In this document: positions 19,505 to 25,937 of the stretch, in pieces
Position numbering within the stretch: the first letter of the stretch is position 1
How the letters are laid out: each line of letters opens with the position of its first letter
Source: Arcobacter nitrofigilis DSM 7299
GTDB taxonomy: Bacteria > Campylobacterota > Campylobacteria > Campylobacterales > Arcobacteraceae
Assembly: GCF_000092245.1 (NCBI RefSeq)
Contig: NC_014166.1
Location: 2,108,001-2,172,000 of the forward strand
Direction of reading: 5' to 3'
DNA length: 64,000 nt
The notes under the pieces: model-generated
Database searches by the model: none
What the model was told of the DNA's origin: nothing
Seen by the model: only the letters and a program-made list of their open reading frames with translations
Translations under genes and position numbers: made by a program

Positions 19505-19635
19505 AATACTTTCCCTTTACAATTTTGATTAAAAATATCACTTATAACATTAGTTTTTATTTTATATATTATATATTTTGAAGTATATTTTAGTTTTAAA
19601 ACTTCTTGGTAATTTTTGTCTTGGATAGCACTCAT
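19501..19635 (-). CDS. conserved 44-residue ORF, cassette small protein
   Basis: The ORF starts MSAIQDKNYQEVLK and ends at a TGA overlapping the GTG start of the secreted LprI-type gene. Its own ATG overlaps the TGA of the membrane-protein gene upstream (ATGA). A related ORF of exactly the same length lies at 22612-22746 in the same relative position, before another secreted gene. Amino acids differ but the frame and both overlaps are kept, which argues for real translation or a translational-coupling leader. The chain is hydrophilic and basic. No family is recognised. Confidence 0.55.
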   Translation of the reverse strand: MSAIQDKNYQEVLKLKYTSKYIIYKIKTNVISDIFNQNCKGKVL

Positions 19636-20331
19636 AAGTTATTCCTTTTAAATTCAGGTATTTTATAAAGAATTTTTTCCATCTTATTTATATCAGTATG
19701 AAGATATTGATTTAGATATTGATTTAATTTTTCTATATCTTCTTTTGTAGCAATATTTAAAGAAACAGATATACAATATTTATTATAATTATTTTGAAGA
19801 AGTATTAGATTGTTTGTTTCAAAAGTATATTTTTTTCCTTTAAATATTGAGTAAATAAATCTTCCCAAAAGTATAAGAATTAAACCAATAGATAAACCTA
19901 AGGGAAGTGACAGAATAAAAGAAAAAGTACTTATCCTCCACGGAATTTTGTTTGAGAAGATATTATATTTTCCAATATAGCCTTCCTCTATATTTTCAAG
20001 AGGAACTTTTAGGTTATTATTTGTTCTATATATATAACCAACATAAAATCTTATTTTTTCTTTTTCATCTTTGTTTAAATAAATAAGCATTTTAATAGCT
20101 TCAAATATAATATATATTCCACCTACTGTCACAAGTAGATATCCTCTATGTCCTTCATTTCTCATTGCCAATATGTTTCCATCAAAAAAATAAAATAAAA
20201 GAAATTATAATAATGACAGCAATCCATCCACAAAACCTATTTAATAAATAATTATAATCTTCAATCTCAAATAAAAAACCATCTTTATCAGGTATTAATT
20301 CTATTTGTTTATTTTCAATTTCTTTATTCAT
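19632..20331 (-). pseudogene. cassette membrane protein, frameshifted at an A7 tract
   Basis: From ATG 20331 the frame encodes MNKEIENKQIELIPDKDGFL and a first hydrophobic segment (IAVIIIISFILFF), then hits TGA just after a run of seven A (plus strand, about 20184-20190). Removing one base from the run restores a 232-residue frame. That frame continues as NILAMRNEGHRGYLLVTVGG, a second TM pair and the C-terminal TDINKMEKILYKIPEFKRNN. The intact part alone (19632-20171) would start at TTG. Homologues with the same N-terminus lie at 20864-21532 and 22906-23568. The break may be decay, reversible slippage or a sequencing error. Function is unknown. Confidence 0.7.
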
Positions 20332-20396
20332 GACACATTTCTTTTATCATTTTCACAAAGTCTACTAATAAAAATTAACTCTATTTTATCTTTCAA
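20328..20396 (-). CDS. 22-residue cassette leader ORF (TTG start)
   Basis: TTG 20396, preceded by GTAGGGAAAC, opens a frame KDKIELIFISRLCENDKRNV ending in TCATGA, where its stop overlaps the ATG of the membrane-protein gene. A nearly identical ORF lies at 23565-23633, and a longer 40-codon version at 21529-21651. It could be a leader peptide for translational coupling or the remnant of a longer gene. The start is uncertain. Confidence 0.4.
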   Translation of the reverse strand: MKDKIELIFISRLCENDKRNVS

Positions 20397-20442
20397 AGTT
20401 TCCCTACCATAAATTGTTATTTTATACCTTCAGATAAAGGGA

Positions 20443-20610
20443 TCAGGTGATAACGATAACTTTATCAACTGTTTCTCCTAATTATCTTATTAACTGCTGG
20501 CTGTGATATACCGATTATTTTAGCAATTACATACTGTGAATGTCCTTGTTCATATGCCTCTAATATATATTTATTTCTTGTTTGATTATTTTGTTATCGT
20601 TATTACCTGA
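20443..20610. mobile_element. 168-bp transposon remnant bounded by 18-bp inverted repeats
   Basis: TCAGGTGATAACGATAAC at 20443-20460 is matched by its reverse complement, with one difference, at 20593-20610. The interval contains the HTH end of a transposase on the minus strand. The bordering sequence at 20632-20660 (reverse strand reads CCGGGGACAGGATACTTAAT) is of a type I associate with REP-associated (Y1/IS200-like) transposase elements; this association is recollection. It interrupts the middle cassette of the island. Confidence 0.6.
20465..20593 (-). pseudogene. C-terminal helix-turn-helix fragment of a transposase
   Basis: The minus-strand frame beginning right after a stop at 20594-20596 reads about 42 codons, including RNKYILEAYEQGHSQYVIAK and then IIGISQPAVNKIIRR, before TGA at 20465. 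This is a typical HTH tail of Y1-type (REP-associated) transposases or similar proteins. The catalytic domain is absent. It lies between the two inverted repeats of the remnant element. Confidence 0.6.
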
Positions 20611-20613
20611 CAC

Positions 20614-20697
20614 CTATATCTTAATCTTATAATTAAGTATCCTGTCCCCGGAATTTCTTAAAACTTCTTCTAAATTGTTCTCTTTTTGTCTACTCAT
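20614..20697 (-). pseudogene. broken counterpart of the 44-residue cassette ORF
   Basis: ATG 20697 reads MSRQKENNLEEVLRNSGDRI and stops after 27 codons. The start (MS..), the EEVL motif and the position after a membrane-protein tail mirror the intact 44-codon ORFs at 19501-19635 and 22612-22746. From RNSGDR on, the sequence is element-derived. This indicates that insertion of the transposon remnant truncated the ORF and removed the secreted-protein gene expected after it. Confidence 0.45.
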
Positions 20698-20842
20698 AAA
20701 TTATTCCTTTTAAATTTAGGTATTTTATAAAGATTTTTTTTTCATTATATTTATATCCGTATGTTGAAAAAAAAGGGGGGGGGGGACACTTACCACCTTT
20801 ATTTATTCCCCTTTTTATTCCTTTATTTTGAGTATCTTCCAT
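20690..20842 (-). other. short ORF running through a poly-C (G11) tract
   Basis: ATG 20842 opens a 50-codon frame (MEDTQNKGIKRGINKGGKC, a run of prolines from the C11 tract, then FFSTYGYKYNEKK) to a TAG at 20690. It starts 22 bases after the membrane gene 20864-21532. The DNA beyond the tract resembles the 3' end of the gene at 19632 (KMEKILYKIPEFK) but in another frame, because the poly-A run there is also longer. Coding status is doubtful. The homologous ORF at 22743-22889 is in frame. Confidence 0.4.
20775..20785. repeat. G11 homopolymer tract, candidate slippage site
   Basis: Eleven consecutive G on the plus strand, directly preceded by eight A. In DNA this AT-rich such a run is very unlikely by chance. 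It lies inside the ORF 20690-20842, so any length change shifts that frame. G-tracts of 8-12 are the standard phase-variation sites in Campylobacter. Confidence 0.7.
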
Positions 20843-20863
20843 TTTATATTTCGCTTACTATTT

Positions 20864-21532
20864 TTAAGTTAAGAAAACTAACTTTTCTTTTACTTCATCT
20901 ATATTTATATTTGAATATTCTTCAAAATACAATTTAACTTTAAATTCTTCTTCTTTATTCATCAATCCATATCCAATTCCAGATAATCTTTCATTTTTAT
21001 TATTAAAAAACATTAAATTGTCAATAGTATTTCTTTTGTATATAGTAAACGTACAACAAAATAGTAAAAACCATGCTATTAATAAAAATGGAGAAATACA
21101 TAAGTACAACAACTTTTTACTCATAGATGCACTAATTTTTTTGCTCATCCCCGATAATAAATTTAATTTTACTTTTTCAATTTTTTTAACATCCTCTAAA
21201 ACAATTGAAATATCATTTGGAAGTAAAATATAATTCTTATAAAATTTTATTACTTTTCTTTTTTGTATAAAAACATAATATAAAGTTTTTATGATGTAAT
21301 AAAAATATCCAGGTATAGAAAAAACTATAACCAATCTTCCTAATCTACCATCTTCATATATATTTGTTAAACTAAAATCAGCCAGATAAAATAGAAGTAA
21401 AAATAATGCACTAAAGAAAACTATTATATACACTTGTGTTACTAAATACATTTTATTTTCTATCTCAAATAAAAAACCATCTTTATCAGGTATCAATTCT
21501 ATTTGTTCATTTTTAATTTCATTACTTATCAT
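20864..21532 (-). CDS. cassette membrane protein, IELIPDKDGFLFE family (copy 2)
   Basis: A 222-residue protein beginning MISNEIKNEQIELIPDKDGF. Two close hydrophobic segments lie at about residues 32-50 and 67-90 (VYIIVFFSALFLLLFYLADF and LVIVFSIPGYFYYIIKTLYY), then a soluble part with a third hydrophobic stretch near 145-165. It is highly similar to copy 3 (22906-23568) for the first ~105 residues and then diverges, giving a constant N-terminus with a variable C-terminal half. No family is recognised. Its ATG overlaps the stop of the leader ORF 21529-21651. Confidence 0.7.
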   Translation of the reverse strand: MISNEIKNEQIELIPDKDGFLFEIENKMYLVTQVYIIVFFSALFLLLFYLADFSLTNIYEDGRLGRLVIVFSIPGYFYYIIKTLYYVFIQKRKVIKFYKNYILLPNDISIVLEDVKKIEKVKLNLLSGMSKKISASMSKKLLYLCISPFLLIAWFLLFCCTFTIYKRNTIDNLMFFNNKNERLSGIGYGLMNKEEEFKVKLYFEEYSNINIDEVKEKLVFLT

Positions 21533-21651
21533 ATTCTCTCACTATCACTTTTATAAAATCCTATAAACTCTAAGAGTCTTGAAGCTAACAATTGAAAGTT
21601 TATATCTGAATTTACCTTATCAATACTAATAATCTCTATTTTATTTTCCAA
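21529..21651 (-). CDS. 40-residue cassette leader ORF (TTG start)
   Basis: TTG 21651, preceded by TTAGGAAAAAC, opens a 40-codon frame (ENKIEIISIDKVNSDINFQL, then LASRLLEFIGFYKSDSERI). Its TGA overlaps the ATG of the membrane gene (ATATGATAA region). It begins like the 22-codon leaders at 20328 and 23565 (xxKIE) but is longer and different afterwards. It is either a genuine small protein or the tail of a lost gene. Confidence 0.4.
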   Translation of the reverse strand: MENKIEIISIDKVNSDINFQLLASRLLEFIGFYKSDSERI

Positions 21652-21691
21652 GTTTTTCCTAACACAAATTCTATTGAAAGATTAATAATTC

Positions 21692-22615
21692 TTAATCTTT
21701 CAATAAATTTCTTAAATAATCTATTTTATATAAATATTGATTATTTATTTGTTTATTTGTTTGAAGAATATATTTAAATTCTTTTTTTATTGCATATGTA
21801 AAAGTAGAATTAAAAGTAGATATATTATATTTATCATATAAAGTTTTTTTCATATCCTCAATGTTAAATATTTCATTGATATTATTATCATTTCTATTAT
21901 TATTAATATAACATTCTTGTTTATATCCTTTATAACCAAATTTACATAGTTTATTATTAAACTTATCAGTAATTATAAAACTATTTTTATCAATATATAA
22001 ATCATTAGCTAAATAATCTTTTGTTTTTAATTGTAAATTTTTAAGATATGTAAAATTTGTATCATAAGTATTTATTAATATATCTGCATATATTTCATTA
22101 TCATAAGAAGTAGACTTTTTTATAATATATAATACATTTAGTTTATCATTTGATATTTGAAAATCTTTAACGTTACCAAAGCCATTAATATCAATTTTTC
22201 TTTCTTGTTTTATGATTCCACTATCAGAATCCAATTTTATTAAATAACCAATAAACCCTTTATCAGAATATGCCCTTCCAATATTATATTCATCTTGAAA
22301 AGATTTTGCCCCTAATAAAAAAAGTTCATTTTTATATCTAATTATCTTATAAAAAATATCCATATTTTTAAATGATTTTTCATATATTATTTTATTAGTT
22401 TTAGTATTATACTTTACAATACAAGCTGTTCTTTTAGTGGTAGTATCATTAAAAATATTACCAACTCCAATAACTATCTTATTTGAAAATATAAAACTAT
22501 TAAAACCACATTTTGATCTAATAGTTTTCATTGTTTCTTTATCAAGTTCATATTTAATTTTCTCTGCAAACACTAAACCACTAAGAAATATCAAAATTAA
22601 AAATATTTTTCTCAT
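21692..22615 (-). CDS. secreted protein of unknown function, possible beta-propeller
   Basis: The start ATG 22615 is chosen because the MRKIFLILIFLSGLVFA signal peptide then aligns with that of the LprI-type protein at 19504, and because ATGA couples it to the preceding ORF; ATG 22627 would add four residues. The mature ~290 residues are rich in short beta-strands with repeating patterns (LFLLGAKSFQDEY, KDFQISNDKLNVLYI, FIITDKFNNKL), suggesting a propeller-like fold. A few cysteines are present. No family is recognised. It is the last gene of the cassette beginning at 23633. Confidence 0.65.
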   Translation of the reverse strand: MRKIFLILIFLSGLVFAEKIKYELDKETMKTIRSKCGFNSFIFSNKIVIGVGNIFNDTTTKRTACIVKYNTKTNKIIYEKSFKNMDIFYKIIRYKNELFLLGAKSFQDEYNIGRAYSDKGFIGYLIKLDSDSGIIKQERKIDINGFGNVKDFQISNDKLNVLYIIKKSTSYDNEIYADILINTYDTNFTYLKNLQLKTKDYLANDLYIDKNSFIITDKFNNKLCKFGYKGYKQECYINNNRNDNNINEIFNIEDMKKTLYDKYNISTFNSTFTYAIKKEFKYILQTNKQINNQYLYKIDYLRNLLKD

Positions 22616-22746
22616 GTTACTTTCCATTTACAATTTTGATTAAATATATTACTTTTAAAATTAATTTTTATTTTATGTATTATACTTTTTGGAATATATC
22701 TTGGTTTTAAAACTTCTTGGGAATTTTTGTCTTGGATAGCACTCAT
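22612..22746 (-). CDS. conserved 44-residue ORF, cassette small protein (second copy)
   Basis: ATG 22746 reads MSAIQDKNSQEVLKPRYIPK, 44 codons, ending at TGA 22612 that overlaps the ATG of the secreted gene. Its start overlaps the TGA of the poly-C ORF (22743). Length, position and both overlaps are identical to the ORF at 19501-19635, while the middle of the sequence differs. The retained frame is evidence that it is translated. Confidence 0.55.
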   Translation of the reverse strand: MSAIQDKNSQEVLKPRYIPKSIIHKIKINFKSNIFNQNCKWKVT

Positions 22747-22889
22747 AAGTTATTCCTTTTAAATTCAGGTATTTTATAAAGAATTTTTTCCATCTTATTT
22801 ATATCAGTATAAGGGGGGGGAAAAGGGTGGAGATAGTTACCAATTTTATTTATTCCCTTTTTTATTCCTTTATTTTGAGTATTTTTCAT
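22743..22889 (-). CDS. 48-residue ORF spanning a poly-C (G8) tract
   Basis: ATG 22889 follows AAGAGAGAAG and lies 16 bases after the membrane gene 22906-23568. The frame reads MKNTQNKGIKKGINKIGNYL, then HPFPPPYTDINKMEKILYKI and PEFKRNNL. The final 21 residues are identical to the C-terminus of the frameshifted membrane protein at 19632. The eight-C tract encodes the prolines exactly at the junction, so the ORF looks like a new head joined to an old membrane-gene tail. With eight C it is in frame and its stop couples to the 44-codon ORF; a length change would uncouple them. Confidence 0.5.
   Translation of the reverse strand: MKNTQNKGIKKGINKIGNYLHPFPPPYTDINKMEKILYKIPEFKRNNL
22813..22820. repeat. 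G8 homopolymer tract, candidate slippage site
   Basis: Eight consecutive G on the plus strand inside the ORF 22743-22889, at the point where sequence shared with the 19632 gene begins. It corresponds in position to the G11 tract at 20775-20785. Confidence 0.65.
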
Positions 22890-22905
22890 TTTACTTCTCT
22901 CTTAA

Positions 22906-23568
22906 TTATTCATTTGGCAATAAAATTAATCTTTGTTCTAATTCATCAATATTTATATTTAAATACTTTTCAAAATATAACTTTACTTTTATTTGTTCTT
23001 TTTTATTTAATAAACCATATGCAATACCACCTGTCTTTTCATTAGTTTTGCTTATAAAAACAAGATTATCTTGATAAAATTTTCTATAAAACATAAATAC
23101 ACTAGAAGAAATTATTATAATATTTGGAACAAAAAACAACAAGATTAAAAATAATTTTTTTATTCCATATAAACTCTCTCCCTTTGCTTCATACAACATA
23201 ATCCATTTTATTCTATACATTTTTTTTGTATCCTCTATAACTATTGAAAAACTACTTGGAAATAGAATATAAGTTTCATAAAACTTTACTACTTTTCTTT
23301 TTTGTATTAAAAGATAATATAAAGTTTTTATGATGTAATAAAAATATCCAGGTATAGAAAAAACTATAACTAGCCTTCCTAATCTACCATGTTCATATAT
23401 ATTTGTTAAACTAAAATCAGCCAAATAAAATAGAAGTAACAATAATGCACTAAATAAAACTAATATATACCCTTGTCCTATTAAATACATTTTATGTTCT
23501 ACTTCAAATAAAAAACCATCTTTATCAGGTATTAATTCTATTTGTTCATTTTTAATTTCATTATTCAT
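22906..23568 (-). CDS. cassette membrane protein, IELIPDKDGFLFE family (copy 3)
   Basis: A 220-residue protein beginning MNNEIKNEQIELIPDKDGFL. The first ~105 residues are nearly identical to copy 2 (VFSIPGYFYYIIKTLYYL); the rest diverges, although both end in a related KVKLYFEKY.NINIDE segment. Hydrophobic segments lie at about 30-50, 66-90 and 145-168. ATG 23568 overlaps the stop of the leader ORF. The likely location is the inner membrane, with a soluble domain between the second and third segments. Function is unknown; an immunity or sensor role is speculation. Confidence 0.7.
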   Translation of the reverse strand: MNNEIKNEQIELIPDKDGFLFEVEHKMYLIGQGYILVLFSALLLLLFYLADFSLTNIYEHGRLGRLVIVFSIPGYFYYIIKTLYYLLIQKRKVVKFYETYILFPSSFSIVIEDTKKMYRIKWIMLYEAKGESLYGIKKLFLILLFFVPNIIIISSSVFMFYRKFYQDNLVFISKTNEKTGGIAYGLLNKKEQIKVKLYFEKYLNINIDELEQRLILLPNE

Positions 23569-23633
23569 GACACATTTCTTTTATCATTTTCACAAAGTCT
23601 ACTAATAAAAATTAACTCTATTTTATCTTCCAA
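23565..23633 (-). CDS. 22-residue cassette leader ORF (TTG start)
   Basis: TTG 23633 after GTAGGGAAAC opens EDKIELIFISRLCENDKRNV and closes with TCATGA overlapping the membrane-protein start. It is almost identical to the ORF at 20328-20396, including the ~100 bases around it. It is the first element of the most complete cassette. The start codon is uncertain. Confidence 0.4.
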   Translation of the reverse strand: MEDKIELIFISRLCENDKRNVS

Positions 23634-23660
23634 AGTTTCCCTACCACAAATTATTATTTT

Positions 23661-23816
23661 ATACCTTCAGAACATAAAAGGATATAATTATTATATATAA
23701 ATTATAATTTTTATTCATTAAAAAGCTATCACTAATGTATATAAAACTCATATTTTATTCAAGTTCAAGGCAAACAAAAGTTTTTTAAAAGAGTTTACAA
23801 TAGTAAAGAAGTAGGA
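23661..23816. repeat. 156-bp direct repeat, copy 1
   Basis: The segment recurs without gaps at 25116-25271, exactly 1455 bases away, with six differences, five of them in the last 25 bases. It starts ATACCTTCAG and ends GAAGTAGGA. No ORF is evident. Here the repeat runs directly into the oorC fragment, the two sharing the short sequence GAAGTAGGA, which suggests a microhomology junction. Confidence 0.85.
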
Positions 23817-23987
23817 AATGTAATCACCCAATCAGTCCTAGCCCTAGCAATTGCTAATTTCATGACGGGAGAAAGTATAGATAATAAAATTTTAAGAGAA
23901 ACAATGCTCTCAAAAGTACCAGCAAAAGTACACGAAATAAACAACAAAACCTTTGATTTAGGCTTGGAGTATGCTAGACAAGTGTCT
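23806..23987 (+). pseudogene. diverged duplicate of the oorC 3' end
   Basis: The 182 bases align without gaps to oorC 18184-18365, with ten differences. By oorC frame, eight are at third codon positions (all silent) and two change residues (K to R in ILKETML, A to T in NKAFDLG). The frame reads VITQSVLALAIANFMTGES and so on, then leaves oorC after QVS and continues EYSVFYFQHN to a stop. The pattern shows the copy diverged while functional in a related genome, then was stranded here by recombination. Confidence 0.88.
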
Positions 23988-24050
23988 GGCGAATACTCTG
24001 TTTTCTACTTTCAGCACAATTAAGATGGGGAATTATCATCTACTCAATTT

Positions 24051-25040
24051 TTAATTTCCCTCTTTAATAAAAATATCATCATAATTACAATTCACATACA
24101 TTTTAAATGGATTATCAGAATATTTTTTATCATATCTTGTATTTGGAATTTTGAGTCTTAAAAAAACTGACTCTTTTCCTTTCTTTTTATTTAAAAATTT
24201 TTTATTTTGATTAATAAATTCTCTAATTTTTTGTTTATCTATAAAAATATCCTTAAAATATTTTTTATCTTTTTCACAGTTAAAAAGTCTATTTTCTAAT
24301 TTATAAAATAAAATCATGCTGGATACATACAAGTTATCAGAATAGAATCTATGATAATCTCCTAAATAATTATTGTAATTCTTCATAATGAATTTATTTA
24401 CATTATGTTTTTTTAAAAAGATTTTTCTTTTTTCATATAAAATAATTATTCTTTTAACAGCCTCTTCATTTTTAATAAATAATTTAATATTATTTTTTGA
24501 AATAGTTTGTTCATCAAAATTTATTTTGAATTCACTTGTATATAAATTATATAGTTCAAGAAAAACCTGATTTATATATTTATTATCTTTAAATGATTTA
24601 TCGATAGGGTCTTTATCCGCTAGTAAAACAATATATTTAAAAGTATCATCCAAAAATTTATAACCATACTCTTTCCCATATTTCTTAAGCATATTCCCAT
24701 ATCCTCCAGAACTTAAATTATAAGGCATCATTTCAAAAACATGAAACCAGATAGTACGCTCACTATCAATTGGTGATAATTTAGATATTCCTCTTTTATA
24801 AAAATAATCTCTAGCATTTTTAATTGGTGCTATTATTGGATTTTTATAATCTATTCCTGCTTTTACAAGCATTAAGTAAAAGAAATGAATTGTTAATGCA
24901 TTTACATAATCTTTTCTAGCTTCAATATGAGTTTTAGGAGCATTTATTACATACCGTTTATAATGAACTAAATAAAGTCCAACAATAAAAATTATAATTA
25001 TTGAGAATATCAATAAAAGTTTTTTTTGATATATTTTCAA
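24051..25040 (-). CDS. hypothetical membrane-anchored protein
   Basis: A 329-residue protein with one N-terminal hydrophobic helix (LLLIFSIIIIFIVGLYLV, residues ~8-25) followed by a lysine-, tyrosine- and asparagine-rich domain that looks largely helical. It probably sits in the inner membrane facing the periplasm. Cysteines are few (NCEKDKKYF, NCNYDD). I do not recognise the family. It lies between the two copies of the 156-bp repeat, so it may be the cargo of the duplicated unit. Its very high AT content resembles the rest of the island. Confidence 0.65.
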   Translation of the reverse strand: MKIYQKKLLLIFSIIIIFIVGLYLVHYKRYVINAPKTHIEARKDYVNALTIHFFYLMLVKAGIDYKNPIIAPIKNARDYFYKRGISKLSPIDSERTIWFHVFEMMPYNLSSGGYGNMLKKYGKEYGYKFLDDTFKYIVLLADKDPIDKSFKDNKYINQVFLELYNLYTSEFKINFDEQTISKNNIKLFIKNEEAVKRIIILYEKRKIFLKKHNVNKFIMKNYNNYLGDYHRFYSDNLYVSSMILFYKLENRLFNCEKDKKYFKDIFIDKQKIREFINQNKKFLNKKKGKESVFLRLKIPNTRYDKKYSDNPFKMYVNCNYDDIFIKEGN

Positions 25041-25115
25041 AATCTATTCTCTATAAAATAATTCTATAATTAATTTCAAATATCCTACCTATTATATAAT
25101 TAATTTTTTATCTTA

Positions 25116-25271
25116 ATACCTTCAGAACATAAAAAGATATAATTATTATATATAAATTATAATTTTTATTCATTAAAAAGCTATCACTAATGTATATAAA
25201 ACTCATATTTTATTCAAGTTCAAGGCAAACAAAAGTTTTTTAAAGGAGCTTACTAAAGTAAGGAAGTAGGA
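25116..25271. repeat. 156-bp direct repeat, copy 2
   Basis: This is the second copy of 23661-23816. After its end (GAAGTAGGA) the sequence continues into a GC-richer non-coding stretch rather than oorC. The two copies bracket the oorC fragment and the gene 24051-25040, and could recombine to delete 1455 bases. Confidence 0.85.
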
Positions 25272-25276
25272 GAAAA

Positions 25277-25296
25277 CTTATGCCTAAAGGCATAAG
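25277..25296. other. hairpin in a non-coding, GC-richer segment at the island edge
   Basis: CTTATGCC-TAAA-GGCATAAG is a perfect 8-bp stem with a tetraloop. It is followed by an 8-bp palindrome (CACGCGTG, about 25305) and a 7-bp inverted repeat ACTTGCA/TGCAAGT. The stretch 25272-25391 carries no convincing ORF and has higher GC than its surroundings. It may be a small RNA, an element end or a 3' UTR structure. Confidence 0.45.
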
Positions 25297-25391
25297 GAAA
25301 TTTCACGCGTGCAAAAAACTTGCAGTCGAACGCAGAAATGTGCAAGTATGGATTCCACTTCGTTACATGGATAAAAGATGAGTTTTATCTT

Positions 25392-25937
25392 TTATTTTAT
25401 GTAGGTTCTGTAGATATTAATCTTATCTTCCAATCTCTTCGATAAAAATGGATTCGCATTTTTCAAACAACTAAGTATAAACTTTGATTCTTGAAAATAG
25501 TTATAGATTTTCTCATTATCCCAAGATTGGGGTGGTTTTTGTAAGTTTGTGATTCTATCTGCTAGTTTTACACATTGTACTGCATAGCTTTGAGTTAGTA
25601 GTCGATTTATATTTTCAGCCATTTGTTGTTTTTTAGACTCTATTGTTGGATCTTTTGTTAGAGCTTCAACTCCACTTGCGATTTCATCTCCAAACTCTTC
25701 TATTAGTTCACTTATAGTTGCATCTGTATCTTCTAATACATCATGTAAAAGAGCAACTTGTATTACAAAGTCTGCATCTTCTAGTTTTACATCACCTTGT
25801 TCACAGGCATGCATCATCTCCATTGCAACTGATGTCAAATGAGTAATATAAGGTAATCCTTTGGGAGTTTTTTGTTCTCCATGTACCTTTGCAGCATAGT
25901 TTAGTGCTTTTAGGTATTTTTCTTGTGAAAACATCAA
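25392..25937 (-). CDS. HD-domain hydrolase, Mesh1/RelA-SpoT hydrolase-like
   Basis: A 181-residue single-domain protein with the HD phosphohydrolase motifs of the (p)ppGpp hydrolase family: His in HGEQKTPKGLPYITH (about residues 19-33), the HD pair in LLHDVLEDT (about 68-76) and the later CVKLADRITNL (about 121). No synthetase, TGS or ACT domain is present. It probably hydrolyses (p)ppGpp or a related nucleotide. It overlaps the exonuclease gene upstream by four bases. Confidence 0.82.
   Translation of the reverse strand: MMFSQEKYLKALNYAAKVHGEQKTPKGLPYITHLTSVAMEMMHACEQGDVKLEDADFVIQVALLHDVLEDTDATISELIEEFGDEIASGVEALTKDPTIESKKQQMAENINRLLTQSYAVQCVKLADRITNLQKPPQSWDNEKIYNYFQESKFILSCLKNANPFLSKRLEDKINIYRTYIK

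Noticed and set aside
18638-23633. Island genes as T6SS or contact-toxin immunity genes
   Set aside because: The LprI domain and repeated small membrane proteins are suggestive, but no toxin, VgrG, Hcp or PAAR gene is present and no immunity family was recognised.
23661-25271. CRISPR-like repeat array
   Set aside because: There are only two copies of a 156-bp unit 1455 bases apart; no short regularly spaced repeats or cas genes occur in the window.
25305-25365. Resemblance to the start of 16S rRNA (GCAGTCGAACG)
   Set aside because: Only about ten bases match, the order around them is wrong and no further rRNA sequence follows; judged coincidental.
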